DNA from: Bacteroides faecium
GTDB lineage: Bacteria; Bacteroidota; Bacteroidia; Bacteroidales; Bacteroidaceae
DNA length: 64,000 bases
Assembly: GCF_012113595.1 (NCBI RefSeq)
Contig: NZ_CP050831.1
Location: 5,456,001 to 5,520,000, forward strand
Reading direction: 5' to 3'
Below the pieces are notes generated by a model that saw nothing but the letters and a program-made list of their open reading frames with translations, ran no database searches and was not told the origin of the DNA. Of the stretch, positions 27,607-37,123 are shown one piece after another (positions within the stretch are counted from its first letter, which is position 1; each line of letters opens with the position of its first letter). The position numbers and the translations under genes were made by a program.

Positions 27607-29013
27607 ATGAAAACATTTAATTATACTACCCATAGCAAACAGGTGCTCGGAGATATGCATACTCCCGTCAGCATCTACCTGAAAGTGCGCGATATGTATC
27701 CGCAATCTGCATTAATGGAAAGTTCCGATTATCATGCCGGAGAAAACTCTTTATCATTTATCGCCCTTTGCCCGCTGGCAAATATCGGCGTAAACAGCGG
27801 CATTGTTACAGCCAATTACCCGGACGGCAGCCGTACAGAAGAGCCGCTGACTAAAACATTCACCGTGGAAAAAGCCATGAACCGCTTTATCAGCCAGTTC
27901 AAGGTGAGTGGAGAAAACAAAAATGTATGCGGGCTTTATGGATATACCACTTTCAACGCCGTGAAGTATTTCGAGCATATCCCGGTGAAAGAAAGTCACG
28001 ATGAAGAGAACGACGCACCGGATTTACTGTACATATTATATAAGTATATCATTGTCTTCAACCATTTCAAGAATGAATTGACATTAGTAGAGATGTCGGC
28101 TGAGGGAGAAGAAAGCGGTCTGCCGGAACTGGAAGCAGCCATCGAAAACAGGAATTATGCTTCTTACAATTTCTCGGTGACTGGCCCCGTCACCAGCCCT
28201 ATCACGGATGAAGAGCATAAAGCGAATGTCCGTAAAGGAATTGCCCATTGCATGCGTGGCGATGTTTTCCAAATCGTACTTTCCAGAAGATTTATTCAGC
28301 CTTACGCCGGAGATGATTTCAAAGTTTATCGCGCACTCCGCAGTATTAACCCTTCTCCTTATCTTTTCTATTTCGACTTCGGCGGATACCGTATCTTCGG
28401 TTCTTCACCTGAAACACACTGCAAGATTGAAGAAGGCCGGGCGTATATCGACCCGATTGCAGGAACTACCCGTCGTACCGGAGATATTGTAAAAGACCGT
28501 GAACTGGCGGAAGCATTGCTTGCCGACCCTAAAGAGAATGCGGAGCACGTGATGTTGGTAGACCTTGCAAGAAATGACCTTTCCCGAAATTGCCATGATG
28601 TGCGGGTGCTATTCTACAAAGAGCCGCAATACTACAGTCATGTCATCCATTTGGTGAGCCGTGTGAGCGGTGTGTTGAATGAAGGGGCGGATAAGATAAA
28701 AACATTCATCGACACTTTCCCCGCCGGCACACTGAGCGGCGCACCAAAAGTTCGTGCCATGCAACTTATCAGCGAAATCGAACCTCACAACCGGGGAGCG
28801 TATGGCGGATGTATCGGTTTTATCGGGCTGGACGGTGAATTGAATCAGGCTATTACCATCCGTACGTTTGTGAGCCGTAACAATGAATTATGGTTCCAAG
28901 CCGGAGGTGGCATCGTGGCACGCAGTCAGGATGAATATGAATTGCAAGAGGTGAATAATAAGTTGGGAGCGTTGAAGAAAGCAATCGATTTGGCTGTAAA
29001 ATTAAAGAATTAA
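27607..29013 (+). CDS. trpE: anthranilate synthase component I
   Basis: 468 residues of the chorismate-binding enzyme family, converting chorismate and ammonia to anthranilate. The C-terminal catalytic signatures are visible: DPIAGTTRRTG, DLARNDLSRNC, FPAGTLSGAPKVRAM and GGIVARSQDEYELQEV. The N-terminal part carries ALMESSDYHAGENSLS, matching the LLES...G region that binds feedback tryptophan in TrpE. The glutaminase partner gene follows 52 bp later. Confidence 0.95.
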   Translation: MKTFNYTTHSKQVLGDMHTPVSIYLKVRDMYPQSALMESSDYHAGENSLSFIALCPLANIGVNSGIVTANYPDGSRTEEPLTKTFTVEKAMNRFISQFKVSGENKNVCGLYGYTTFNAVKYFEHIPVKESHDEENDAPDLLYILYKYIIVFNHFKNELTLVEMSAEGEESGLPELEAAIENRNYASYNFSVTGPVTSPITDEEHKANVRKGIAHCMRGDVFQIVLSRRFIQPYAGDDFKVYRALRSINPSPYLFYFDFGGYRIFGSSPETHCKIEEGRAYIDPIAGTTRRTGDIVKDRELAEALLADPKENAEHVMLVDLARNDLSRNCHDVRVLFYKEPQYYSHVIHLVSRVSGVLNEGADKIKTFIDTFPAGTLSGAPKVRAMQLISEIEPHNRGAYGGCIGFIGLDGELNQAITIRTFVSRNNELWFQAGGGIVARSQDEYELQEVNNKLGALKKAIDLAVKLKN

Positions 29014-29065
29014 GCGAAAACAAGGAAAACGATTTGAGCAACAATTTTACAAAGACTAGAAAAAA

Positions 29066-29632
29066 ATGAAAATATTACTTTTAGATAACTACGACTCTTT
29101 CACCTATAATTTACTGCACGCAGTGAAAGAACTGGGAGCTACGGATGTAGAAGTAGTCCGCAATGACCAAATAGAGCTTGATGAAGTAGAACGGTTCGAT
29201 AAAATCATCCTGTCTCCCGGACCGGGCATCCCCGAGGAAGCCGGATTGCTATTACCTATTATTAAAAGGTACGCGCCCACAAAAAGTATTTTGGGTGTTT
29301 GCTTGGGACATCAGGCTATCGGCGAGGCTTTCGGAGCACGTCTGGAAAACCTGACAGAAGTATATCATGGGGTACAGACTCCTGTCAGTATCCTTAGCCG
29401 GGATATACTTTTCGAAGGATTGGGGAAGGAAATTCCCGTCGGACGATATCACTCCTGGGTAGTGAGCCGGGAAGGTTTTCCCGATTGCCTGGAAATAACG
29501 GCAGAAAGCAAGGAAGGACAAATCATGGCATTGCGCCATAGAACTTATGACGTACATGGCATACAGTTCCATCCCGAATCGGTATTAACTCCGCAAGGAA
29601 AAGAAATTATCAAGAACTTCTTAAACGATTAA
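29066..29632 (+). CDS. trpG: anthranilate synthase glutamine amidotransferase component II
   Basis: 188 residues, a class I glutamine amidotransferase supplying ammonia to TrpE. The catalytic Cys79 is in GVCLGHQAIGEAFG, with His and Glu in the late motif GIQFHPESVLTP. The oxyanion segment SPGPGIPEEAG is present. In many bacteria this subunit also serves PabB (folate). It ends four bases before trpD and is not fused to it. Confidence 0.95.
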   Translation: MKILLLDNYDSFTYNLLHAVKELGATDVEVVRNDQIELDEVERFDKIILSPGPGIPEEAGLLLPIIKRYAPTKSILGVCLGHQAIGEAFGARLENLTEVYHGVQTPVSILSRDILFEGLGKEIPVGRYHSWVVSREGFPDCLEITAESKEGQIMALRHRTYDVHGIQFHPESVLTPQGKEIIKNFLND

Positions 29633-29636
29633 AGTT

Positions 29637-30632
29637 ATGAAACAGATTCTATATAAGCTTTTTGAGCATCAGTATTTGGGACGCGATGAGGCCCGTACCA
29701 TCTTACAAAACATCGCACAAGGAAAATATAATGATGTACAGGTGGCTTCGCTAATCACGGTTTTCCTGATGCGCAATATTTCCGTTGAAGAATTATGCGG
29801 TTTCCGCGATGCATTGCTTGAGATGCGTGTTCCGGTAGATTTGAGCGAGTTTGCTCCGATAGATATTGTAGGAACAGGCGGTGACGGAAAAAATACGTTC
29901 AACATTTCTACAGCTTCCTGTTTCACGGTTGCCGGGGCAGGCTTTCCGGTGGTGAAGCATGGTAATTATGGAGCAACGTCAGTCAGTGGTGCCAGTAATG
30001 TGATGGAGCAGCATGGCGTAAAGTTTACCAGTGATGTGGAGCAGTTGCGTCGTAGCATGGAGCAGTGTAATATTGCGTACCTGCATGCTCCCCTATTCAA
30101 TCCGGCTTTGAAAGCTGTCGCTCCGGTTCGCAAAGGACTTGCCGTACGTACTTTCTTCAATATGCTCGGCCCGTTGGTAAATCCGGTATTGCCGGCTTAT
30201 CAGCTTTTAGGAGTTTATAATCTCCCCCTACTTCGTCTCTATACTTATACTTATCAGGAAAGTAAAACGAAATTCGCTGTTGTTCATAGTTTGGACGGGT
30301 ATGATGAAATTTCCCTTACTAATGAATTTAAGGTGGCAACCAGTGCCAACGAAAAAATTTATACTCCTGAAAGTCTCGGATTCTCCCGCTACAAAGATAC
30401 CGACCTGGATGGCGGACAGACACCGGAAGACGCTGCTAAAATCTTCGATAACATCATGAATAATACGGCGACCGAAGCCCAGAAGAATGTGGTAGTTATC
30501 AACTCGGCTTTCGCCATCCATGTAGTTTGTCCGGAGAAAACGATTGAGGAGTGTATTGCCATGGCTAAAGAGTCACTGGAAAGTGGGCGGGCATTAACAA
30601 CTTTGAAGAAATTCATTGAATTAAACAGTTAA
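29637..30632 (+). CDS. trpD: anthranilate phosphoribosyltransferase
   Basis: 331 residues, transferring the phosphoribosyl group of PRPP to anthranilate. The PRPP-binding GTGGDGKNTFNIST motif (near residue 80), KHGNYGATS, and the anthranilate-site region LGPLVNPVLPAYQLLGVY are all visible. It is the full length of the family. A 111-bp gap with an inverted repeat separates it from trpC. Confidence 0.96.
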   Translation: MKQILYKLFEHQYLGRDEARTILQNIAQGKYNDVQVASLITVFLMRNISVEELCGFRDALLEMRVPVDLSEFAPIDIVGTGGDGKNTFNISTASCFTVAGAGFPVVKHGNYGATSVSGASNVMEQHGVKFTSDVEQLRRSMEQCNIAYLHAPLFNPALKAVAPVRKGLAVRTFFNMLGPLVNPVLPAYQLLGVYNLPLLRLYTYTYQESKTKFAVVHSLDGYDEISLTNEFKVATSANEKIYTPESLGFSRYKDTDLDGGQTPEDAAKIFDNIMNNTATEAQKNVVVINSAFAIHVVCPEKTIEECIAMAKESLESGRALTTLKKFIELNS

Positions 30633-30644
30633 ATATAAAGATCA

Positions 30645-30718
30645 GGCACGGATTACACGGATTACGCGGCTCTTGTAGCTCCAATCAACCAAACTGTGTA
30701 ATCCGCGTAATCCGTGCC
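30645..30718. repeat. REP-like inverted repeat inside the trp operon
   Basis: 30645-30669 (GGCACGGATTACACGG and on) pairs with 30694-30718 over 25 bases with three mismatches, around a 24-base loop. Each arm holds two copies of CGGATTAC. It looks like a mobile intergenic repeat; it could pause, protect or attenuate the message between trpD and trpC. It has no T-run. Confidence 0.75.
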
Positions 30719-30743
30719 CAAAATCATGAATATCAATTAAATT

Positions 30744-31526
30744 ATGAAAGATATATTATCCGAAATTATAGCCAACAAACGATTTGAAGTAGACCTGCAA
30801 AAGCAGGCTATTTCTATCGAACAGTTGCAGGAAGGTATCAGTGAGGCTCCGGTTATTCGCTCCATGAAACAGGCATTGGCTTCTTCAAAGTCGGGCGTGA
30901 TTGCAGAATTTAAAAGACGTTCTCCGTCTAAAGGATGGATAAAGCAGAACGCACGCCCGGAAGAAATAGTTCTCTCCTATGCGACAGCAGGTGCTTCTGC
31001 CCTCTCTATCCTCACCGATGAGAAGTTTTTCGGGGGAAGTCTGAAAGATATTCGTATTGCGCGCCCTTTGGTAGAGATTCCTATTCTAAGAAAGGATTTC
31101 ATCATTGACGAATATCAACTTTACCAGGCAAAAATTGTCGGTGCGGACGCTGTGCTTCTTATCGCAGCCGCGCTTGAACAGGAAAAATGTAATGAACTTA
31201 CAGAGAAAGCCCATTCTCTGGGACTGGAGGTTCTACTGGAAATCCACAGTTCGGAAGAATTGGCGTATATTAATGAAAAGATAGATATGGTAGGAATCAA
31301 CAATCGTAACTTGGGAACTTTCTTCACCGATGTGGAAAACTCGTTCCGATTGGCCGGGCAACTTCCCCAAGACGCGGTTTTGGTATCCGAAAGCGGTATC
31401 TCCGATCCTGAAATCGTAAAACGTCTCCGGGTAGCCGGATTCCGTGGATTCCTGATTGGTGAAACATTTATGAAAACTGAGCAACCGGGAGAAACTTTAC
31501 AGAATTTCCTGCAAGCCATACAATAA
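30744..31526 (+). CDS. trpC: indole-3-glycerol phosphate synthase
   Basis: 260 residues with a TIM-barrel fold, closing the indole ring from CdRP. The family signature is clear at IAEFKRRSPSKGWI, then ILTDEKFFGGSL, ILRKDFIIDEYQ, GINNRNLGTF and SESGISDPE. It is separate from trpF, unlike the fused enteric enzyme. It follows trpD after the repeat-containing gap and precedes trpF by 26 bp. Confidence 0.96.
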   Translation: MKDILSEIIANKRFEVDLQKQAISIEQLQEGISEAPVIRSMKQALASSKSGVIAEFKRRSPSKGWIKQNARPEEIVLSYATAGASALSILTDEKFFGGSLKDIRIARPLVEIPILRKDFIIDEYQLYQAKIVGADAVLLIAAALEQEKCNELTEKAHSLGLEVLLEIHSSEELAYINEKIDMVGINNRNLGTFFTDVENSFRLAGQLPQDAVLVSESGISDPEIVKRLRVAGFRGFLIGETFMKTEQPGETLQNFLQAIQ

Positions 31527-31552
31527 ACTAATTATTCAAAACGGACAGCCCT

Positions 31553-32176
31553 ATGATCAACGGAAAAATTATCAAAGTATGTGGTATGTGTGAAGCTGAA
31601 AACATACGGGACATAGAATCACTTGAAGGCATCGATATGCTGGGATTTATCTTTTATCCCAAATCTCCCCGATATGTCTACGAACTTCCGGCTTATCTCC
31701 CTATTCATAGCCACCGTGTCGGAGTTTTTGTGAATGAAGACAAGCAGATGGTCAGTATGTTTGCGGATCGTTTCGGACTGGACTATGTGCAACTGCACGG
31801 AAATGAGTCTCCGGAATACTGCCGGTCACTGCATGCTGCGGGATTGAAAATCATCAAAGCCTTTTCAGTAGCCCGCCCCAAGGATTTGACAAAGGTATAT
31901 GAATATGAGAAAGTGTGCGACCTGTTCCTGTTCGATACGAAATGCGAACAGTATGGTGGTTCGGGCAATCAGTTCGACTGGAGTATCCTGCATACGTATA
32001 ACGGGCATGTACCTTTTCTGTTAAGCGGCGGTATCAATCCTTACAGCGCCAATGCGCTGAAAGAATTCAAGCATCCCCGCCTTGCCGGATATGACCTCAA
32101 CAGCCGTTTTGAATTAAAACCGGGAAAGAAGGATACGGAACGTATCCGGACATTCCTCAATGAACTAAAATCATAA
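31553..32176 (+). CDS. trpF: phosphoribosylanthranilate isomerase
   Basis: 207 residues, a TIM barrel for the Amadori rearrangement of PRA to CdRP. Visible motifs are IIKVCGMCEAENI with the catalytic Cys, GFIFYPKSPRYV, VGVFVNE, YVQLHGNE and LSGGINPYSA. The catalytic Asp lies in LFDTKCEQYGGSG. Separate gene between trpC and trpA. Confidence 0.95.
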   Translation: MINGKIIKVCGMCEAENIRDIESLEGIDMLGFIFYPKSPRYVYELPAYLPIHSHRVGVFVNEDKQMVSMFADRFGLDYVQLHGNESPEYCRSLHAAGLKIIKAFSVARPKDLTKVYEYEKVCDLFLFDTKCEQYGGSGNQFDWSILHTYNGHVPFLLSGGINPYSANALKEFKHPRLAGYDLNSRFELKPGKKDTERIRTFLNELKS

Positions 32177-32195
32177 TTTTAAATTTCCAATAATC

Positions 32196-32969
32196 ATGAA
32201 TAGAATTAATCAACTTTTCAATAGCAATAAGAAAGATATACTTTCCATTTATTTCTGTGCAGGCGATCCGACATTGGACGGCACTGCCGATGTAATCCGT
32301 ACACTCGAAAAGCACGGAGTCAGTATGATTGAAATCGGGATTCCCTTCAGTGATCCGATGGCAGATGGTATTGTTATTCAAAATGCTGCTACTCAGGCAC
32401 TGCGCAACGGTATGTCCCTAAAACTCCTTTTCAAACAATTGCGAGATATTCGCAAGGATGTGAAAATACCACTTGTATTTATGGGTTATCTGAACCCGAT
32501 CATGCAGTTCGGATTTGAAAATTTCTGTCGCCAATGTGTGGAATGTGGTATCGACGGAGTGATTATTCCCGATCTTCCTTTCCGTGATTATCAGGAACAA
32601 TACCGCATCATCGCCGAACGTTATAACATCAAAGTTATTATGCTTATTACACCGGAAACCAGTGAAGAGCGCGTACGTGAAATCGACGCGCATACAGACG
32701 GCTTCATCTACATGGTTTCATCCGCAGCAACTACCGGAGCACAACAGGACTTCAACGAACAGAAGCGGTCTTACTTCAAAAAGATAGAAGATATGCATCT
32801 GAACAATCCATTGATGGTGGGATTCGGTATCTCGAACAAAGCGACTTTCCAGGCAGCCTGCGAACATGCTTCGGGAGCAATCATTGGTAGCAAATTTGTC
32901 ACTTTGCTCGAAGAAGAAAAAGACCCGGAGAAAGCTATCCTCAAATTGAAGGAAGCACTAAAAAAATAA
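32196..32969 (+). CDS. trpA: tryptophan synthase alpha chain
   Basis: 257 residues, cleaving indole-3-glycerol phosphate to indole and G3P. The catalytic Glu is in MIEIGIPFSDPMADG and the catalytic Asp in GVIIPDLPF. Later motifs VSSAATTGAQQ and GFGISNKATF are conserved. It is the last gene of the operon, and a hairpin follows. Confidence 0.96.
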   Translation: MNRINQLFNSNKKDILSIYFCAGDPTLDGTADVIRTLEKHGVSMIEIGIPFSDPMADGIVIQNAATQALRNGMSLKLLFKQLRDIRKDVKIPLVFMGYLNPIMQFGFENFCRQCVECGIDGVIIPDLPFRDYQEQYRIIAERYNIKVIMLITPETSEERVREIDAHTDGFIYMVSSAATTGAQQDFNEQKRSYFKKIEDMHLNNPLMVGFGISNKATFQAACEHASGAIIGSKFVTLLEEEKDPEKAILKLKEALKK

Positions 32970-32980
32970 TGATAGCCGAC

Positions 32981-33045
32981 AGTAAGTAGTTAAAGTAATC
33001 AGGCTGGCTATTATCGCACAGTCTTATGGACTTTGGCTACTTACT
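32981..33045 (+). terminator. hairpin at the end of the trp operon
   Basis: AGTAAGTAG pairs with CTACTTACT across a 47-base interior that can fold further, followed by TTTTAAAG. Probable terminator, with a long loop. Confidence 0.55.
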
Positions 33046-33173
33046 TTTAAAGATACAGGAACTTTTTCTTTTAAATCATCGGATAAAGCCGTATAAATAT
33101 TCAGGTTTAAAACATTTTAATCTAATCTACAAACAAATTCATCATATACTATTCATAATATCCAATTAATCGG

Positions 33174-33181
33174 TATCTTTG
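33174..33181 (+). promoter_or_regulatory. -7 box (TATCTTTG) for asparaginase
   Basis: Perfect match to the Bacteroides -7 element, 28 bp before the ATG. Confidence 0.7.
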
Positions 33182-33209
33182 TCAGCGTTTTAACAGAAAT
33201 TCAACGGTT

Positions 33210-34250
33210 ATGAAAGTAGATACTCCCTCTGTTTTGTTAATTTACACGGGTGGAACTATCGGAATGATAGAAAATCCTGAAACTGGTGCTTTAGAGAATT
33301 TCAATTTCGACCATCTGCTCAAGCATGTTCCCGAGCTGAAAAGATTCAACTATCGCATCTCTTCCTATCAATTCGAACCACCTCTCGACTCTTCGGATAT
33401 GGAGCCTGCTTATTGGGCCAAACTAGTGAAGATTATCAATTATAACTATGATTATTTTGATGGTTTTGTTATCCTTCATGGAACAGACACCATGGCATAC
33501 ACTGCTTCTGCCTTAAGCTTTATGCTCGAGAACCTAAGCAAACCCGTCATTCTCACCGGCTCGCAACTTCCTATCGGCACCTTACGGACGGATGGAAAAG
33601 AAAATCTCATTACCGCTATTGAAATCGCCGCCGCCAAAAACCCGGACGGTACTGCCATCGTTCCCGAAGTGTGTATATTCTTCGAGAATCACTTGATGCG
33701 TGGTAACCGCACCACCAAAATAAACGCGGAAAACTTCAACGCGTTCCGGTCTTTCAACTACCCGCCACTGGCACGGGTAGGCATTCATATCAAATATGAG
33801 CCTAACCTTATCCGTAGGCCCGACCTTACCAAGCCTTTAAAACCGCATTATCTATTTGACACGAATGTGGTTATACTGACGCTTTTCCCCGGTATCCAAG
33901 AAAGTATAGTAACTTCTCTCCTACATGTTCCCGGATTGAAAGCTGTGGTAATGAAAACTTTCGGATCAGGAAATGCGCCGCAAAAAGAGTGGTTTATCCG
34001 CCAATTGAAGGAAGCCACCGAACGGGGGATTATTATCGTAAATATCACCCAATGTGCTTCGGGAGCGGTAGAAATGGAACGTTATGAGACAGGAATACAT
34101 CTATTGGAAGCCGGCGTCATTAGCGGATATGACAGCACCCCCGAATGCGCCATTACCAAACTTATGTTTCTACTGGGACACGGATTGTCCAATCAGGACA
34201 TCCGATACAAAATGAATTCCTGTTTAATAGGAGAAATCACCAAATCCTGA
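33210..34250 (+). CDS. ansA: type I (cytoplasmic) L-asparaginase
   Basis: 346 residues, hydrolysing asparagine to aspartate and ammonia. The first catalytic Thr is in IYTGGTIGM, the second motif is ILHGTDTMAYTASAL, and the GTLRTDGKENL loop is conserved. There is no signal peptide, which supports the cytoplasmic AnsA type. It follows the trp operon but has its own promoter. Confidence 0.93.
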   Translation: MKVDTPSVLLIYTGGTIGMIENPETGALENFNFDHLLKHVPELKRFNYRISSYQFEPPLDSSDMEPAYWAKLVKIINYNYDYFDGFVILHGTDTMAYTASALSFMLENLSKPVILTGSQLPIGTLRTDGKENLITAIEIAAAKNPDGTAIVPEVCIFFENHLMRGNRTTKINAENFNAFRSFNYPPLARVGIHIKYEPNLIRRPDLTKPLKPHYLFDTNVVILTLFPGIQESIVTSLLHVPGLKAVVMKTFGSGNAPQKEWFIRQLKEATERGIIIVNITQCASGAVEMERYETGIHLLEAGVISGYDSTPECAITKLMFLLGHGLSNQDIRYKMNSCLIGEITKS

Positions 34251-34273
34251 TAAGATACAAATATATTCATTAC

Positions 34274-34341
34274 AATCCCTTAATTTTCAAACTTACAGAT
34301 TCCTGTAAAAGAGAAGATTAAGGGATTTTCTTCTCTTTTAC
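34274..34341 (+). promoter_or_regulatory. two interlocking perfect stems behind asparaginase (terminator with pseudoknot or switch potential)
   Basis: AATCCCTTAAT (34274) pairs with ATTAAGGGATT (34317), and GTAAAAGAGAAG (34305) pairs with CTTCTCTTTTAC (34330). Both are perfect, 11 and 12 bp. The second stem's 5' arm lies inside the first loop, so they can form a pseudoknot or exclude each other. The first is followed by T-rich sequence and could be the terminator. Confidence 0.65.
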
Positions 34342-34451
34342 GCAAAGCTTCAATCAAACCAAACGGAGCCAATACAAAACCAAACCGGAAGTACATTTGT
34401 TTTCCTTAAATAAAACAGCATGAAATGCAGCTTATATATAAAATATGCAGC

Positions 34452-34459
34452 TATTTTTG
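34452..34459 (+). promoter_or_regulatory. -7 box (TATTTTTG) for the LruC lipoprotein gene
   Basis: TAnnTTTG match 41-44 bp before the paired ATG codons of the lipoprotein gene; it also argues against a start upstream of it. Confidence 0.5.
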
Positions 34460-34499
34460 TGTGAGATTTGGTTACAAACAATCAAGCAATATAACAGTT

Positions 34500-36884
34500 A
34501 TGATGAAAAAAACAATTCAATTCGTGCCAATCATTGCAATAGCAATGGCAGGTACCATGTCTAGTTGTGTCGATTCAGGAAAGGATTTGTATGATCCGTC
34601 TTATGAAACACCTAATCCTATGGGCGATGGCTTTGCCGCTCCCGACGGTTTCGATTGGAACATGATGACAACCAAAAATGTATCAGTCGAAGTGAAAGAT
34701 GAAGAAGGTGGTCTTTATGCTTATTTAGTAGAAATATACGCAGATGATCCTCTTGCTAATGAAAGTGCTTCCGCACTCGCTACCAGAACAGCTAACAAAG
34801 GTAACAACTTCAAAGTTACAGCTTCCGTCAGCCTGCTTCCAATCCAAAAGGGTATTTATATCAAACAGACCGACCCTAGAGGCCGTGAACAGGTATATCA
34901 GTTCGACGTACCGGAAAACAGTGATAATATGACCTGCAAACTCTATTATGTAGAATCCGCTGCACAAAATAGAGCGTTAATGAGTCGCGCTGTCGCAACA
35001 AGAGGTATTTCATTTGAAAAGCCAGATTATTCTACTATACCGGGTGATGCTAAAGAATTGGCAGATATGAACGGAAGTGCTTTACAGCCTAATTCTTCTT
35101 ATAAAATTACATCGGATTATAATGGTACATTTACTTATTATGGGTATGACGGTGCAGTTACTACCAGAATCTATGTAGATGCAAATTGGGTAATTCCATC
35201 CACATTCCAATTCCAAAACGGTATTGAAATCATCGTTATGGACGGTGCTAAAATCCAGGCATCAGGAACAATGACATTTATCAGAAATTCTATGTTGACC
35301 ATTATGGATCAGGGTAGCGTGACAACTGAGAATATATCATTCACGAATGGTGAGCCTGCTGCATTAAGAAACTGGGGTACACTGGCAGTAACAAACAAAG
35401 CTACGTTACATTCCGGTGCGGCACTTTATAATAAAGGAACTATAACAAGTAAAGACATCTCAATCAATTCTAATACGCAAATTGTAAATGATAACAAGAT
35501 TGAGCTTGAAGGGGAATTCAATCTTCCTTCCAATTTCTCAATGGAGAATAACGGAGAGATTTATGGTAAAAAAATAATCGCCAACTCAAACGCTGTTATT
35601 ACTAACACTAATATAATGGTATTTGAGACGATGACTTTCACCAATCCTACTATCAACAATTCTTGTAGTATGGAAGCTACCATCTCTTTCCATGAAAATG
35701 GGGCTACACTTAACTTTAATCAGGGATACCTCAAAGCGCCTACTATGAAATTTGAAAATGGTGTGGTCAATCTGAGTAATGGTTCAATGCTGGATGCAAC
35801 TACAAGCCTTGCCATACCGGCCGGCTATGCTAAATTTTATGGAAAAGGTGAAAATGCTTCTATGATAAAATCTCCGGTAATAACCGGACAAGGTTTCACA
35901 TATGACGGTAATTTGGCCATTGAATCTGACAACCACGTAGCGAAAGAACAATGGTGGGAAAATTATTTTGTACGAAACGGTGCATACATCACTAAAATAG
36001 GAGATTCCAAAGCTATAATTGAAGTTTGTACAGGTACTAAGAATGGCGGAAACGAAGGTGAAGATCCTAAAGACCCTGACTACCCGATCATAGTGGATGA
36101 TACCCGCAACTATGCTTATTTATTCGAAGATCAATGGCCGCTATACGGAGACTATGATATGAATGACGTGGTTCTGATTATCAAAGAAAGAAAGATTTCG
36201 ATTAATAAAGATAATAAGGCACAGGAGTTCAAACTAAGCCTTGATCTATCTGCAGCCGGAGCTACAAAGAGCATCGGAGCTGCCATCATGTTTGACGGTA
36301 TCCCTGCCAGTGCCATCACACAACCGGTAGAATTCAGCGACAATTCGCTTATCCAAAACTTCAATGTGAATAATAATCAAATTGAAAACGGACAGGATTA
36401 TGCTGTAATTCCATTGTTTGACGATGCCCACAAAACGTTAGGGCTTAATCGCTACGAACAGATTAATACCATCAAAAACAGTTCAAACAATAAAAGTCCA
36501 AAGAATATTAGTTTCACGATTAAGTTCAGTAATCCGATTTCTGTAGACGAGCTCAATATTAATAAGCTGAATGTTTTCATCTTCGTAGAAGGAAACAGAA
36601 ACAATCGTAAAGAAATTCACGTTGCCGGTTATCAGCCAACCAAACTGGCAAATACTGATTTGTTTGGTGGAAACAACGATGACAGTTCTACTTCACGTAA
36701 GAGATATTACATCAGTAAAGAGAATCTGGCATGGGGAATTATGGTTCCGACCGAATTCCAATGGCCTTTGGAATATATGAACATAAAGAATGCCTACTCC
36801 CTGTTTGAAAGCTGGGTGACAAGTGGCGGTAGTAAAAATCAAGACTGGTGGAAGACTTTCGATTCCTCTAGAGTATACAAATAA
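34500..36884 (+). CDS. LruC-domain lipoprotein
   Basis: About 794 residues from two adjacent ATG codons. The signal peptide ends at lipobox MSSC, then VDSGKDLYD. The middle (about 200-500) has repeating short beta units (for example NGIEIIVMDGAKIQASGTMTF and TLHSGAALYNKGTITSKDI), suggesting a right-handed beta-solenoid. From YAYLFEDQWPLYGDYDMNDVVL onward it is the LruC domain, ending with GIMVPTEFQWPLEY and an aromatic C-terminal tail. LruC proteins are secreted or surface proteins of unclear function in Bacteroidota and Leptospira. An internally deleted relative lies on the other strand at 14844-15114. Confidence 0.8.
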   Translation: MMKKTIQFVPIIAIAMAGTMSSCVDSGKDLYDPSYETPNPMGDGFAAPDGFDWNMMTTKNVSVEVKDEEGGLYAYLVEIYADDPLANESASALATRTANKGNNFKVTASVSLLPIQKGIYIKQTDPRGREQVYQFDVPENSDNMTCKLYYVESAAQNRALMSRAVATRGISFEKPDYSTIPGDAKELADMNGSALQPNSSYKITSDYNGTFTYYGYDGAVTTRIYVDANWVIPSTFQFQNGIEIIVMDGAKIQASGTMTFIRNSMLTIMDQGSVTTENISFTNGEPAALRNWGTLAVTNKATLHSGAALYNKGTITSKDISINSNTQIVNDNKIELEGEFNLPSNFSMENNGEIYGKKIIANSNAVITNTNIMVFETMTFTNPTINNSCSMEATISFHENGATLNFNQGYLKAPTMKFENGVVNLSNGSMLDATTSLAIPAGYAKFYGKGENASMIKSPVITGQGFTYDGNLAIESDNHVAKEQWWENYFVRNGAYITKIGDSKAIIEVCTGTKNGGNEGEDPKDPDYPIIVDDTRNYAYLFEDQWPLYGDYDMNDVVLIIKERKISINKDNKAQEFKLSLDLSAAGATKSIGAAIMFDGIPASAITQPVEFSDNSLIQNFNVNNNQIENGQDYAVIPLFDDAHKTLGLNRYEQINTIKNSSNNKSPKNISFTIKFSNPISVDELNINKLNVFIFVEGNRNNRKEIHVAGYQPTKLANTDLFGGNNDDSSTSRKRYYISKENLAWGIMVPTEFQWPLEYMNIKNAYSLFESWVTSGGSKNQDWWKTFDSSRVYK

Positions 36885-36903
36885 AAACTAAACATTAATT
36901 ATG

Positions 36904-36940
36904 AACACGGATTTCATGAAAAGTGAAGTCCGTGTTTTTT
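36904..36940 (+). terminator. terminator behind the LruC gene
   Basis: AACACGGATTTCA pairs with TGAAGTCCGTGTT with one mismatch, followed by six T. Confidence 0.85.
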
Positions 36941-37035
36941 CATAGAAACTCTCGCTGATTTGCTTTTTATAGAGAAAATTATACATATCACGAATTTTAG
37001 CTCCCTATATTGAGAGATTATTCTAAAATAATATC

Positions 37036-37043
37036 TATATTTG
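37036..37043 (+). promoter_or_regulatory. -7 box (TATATTTG) of the exopolysaccharide cluster
   Basis: Perfect TAnnTTTG, 80 bp before the response regulator ATG, leaving a leader of about 75 nt. Confidence 0.65.
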
Positions 37044-37123
37044 CACAGCGTCACAAATTAAATGTGACAGCAAGCTAATCTATAAATCAAATAACAAAGC
37101 AAGCGATAGAAAGGTCTATTCGT

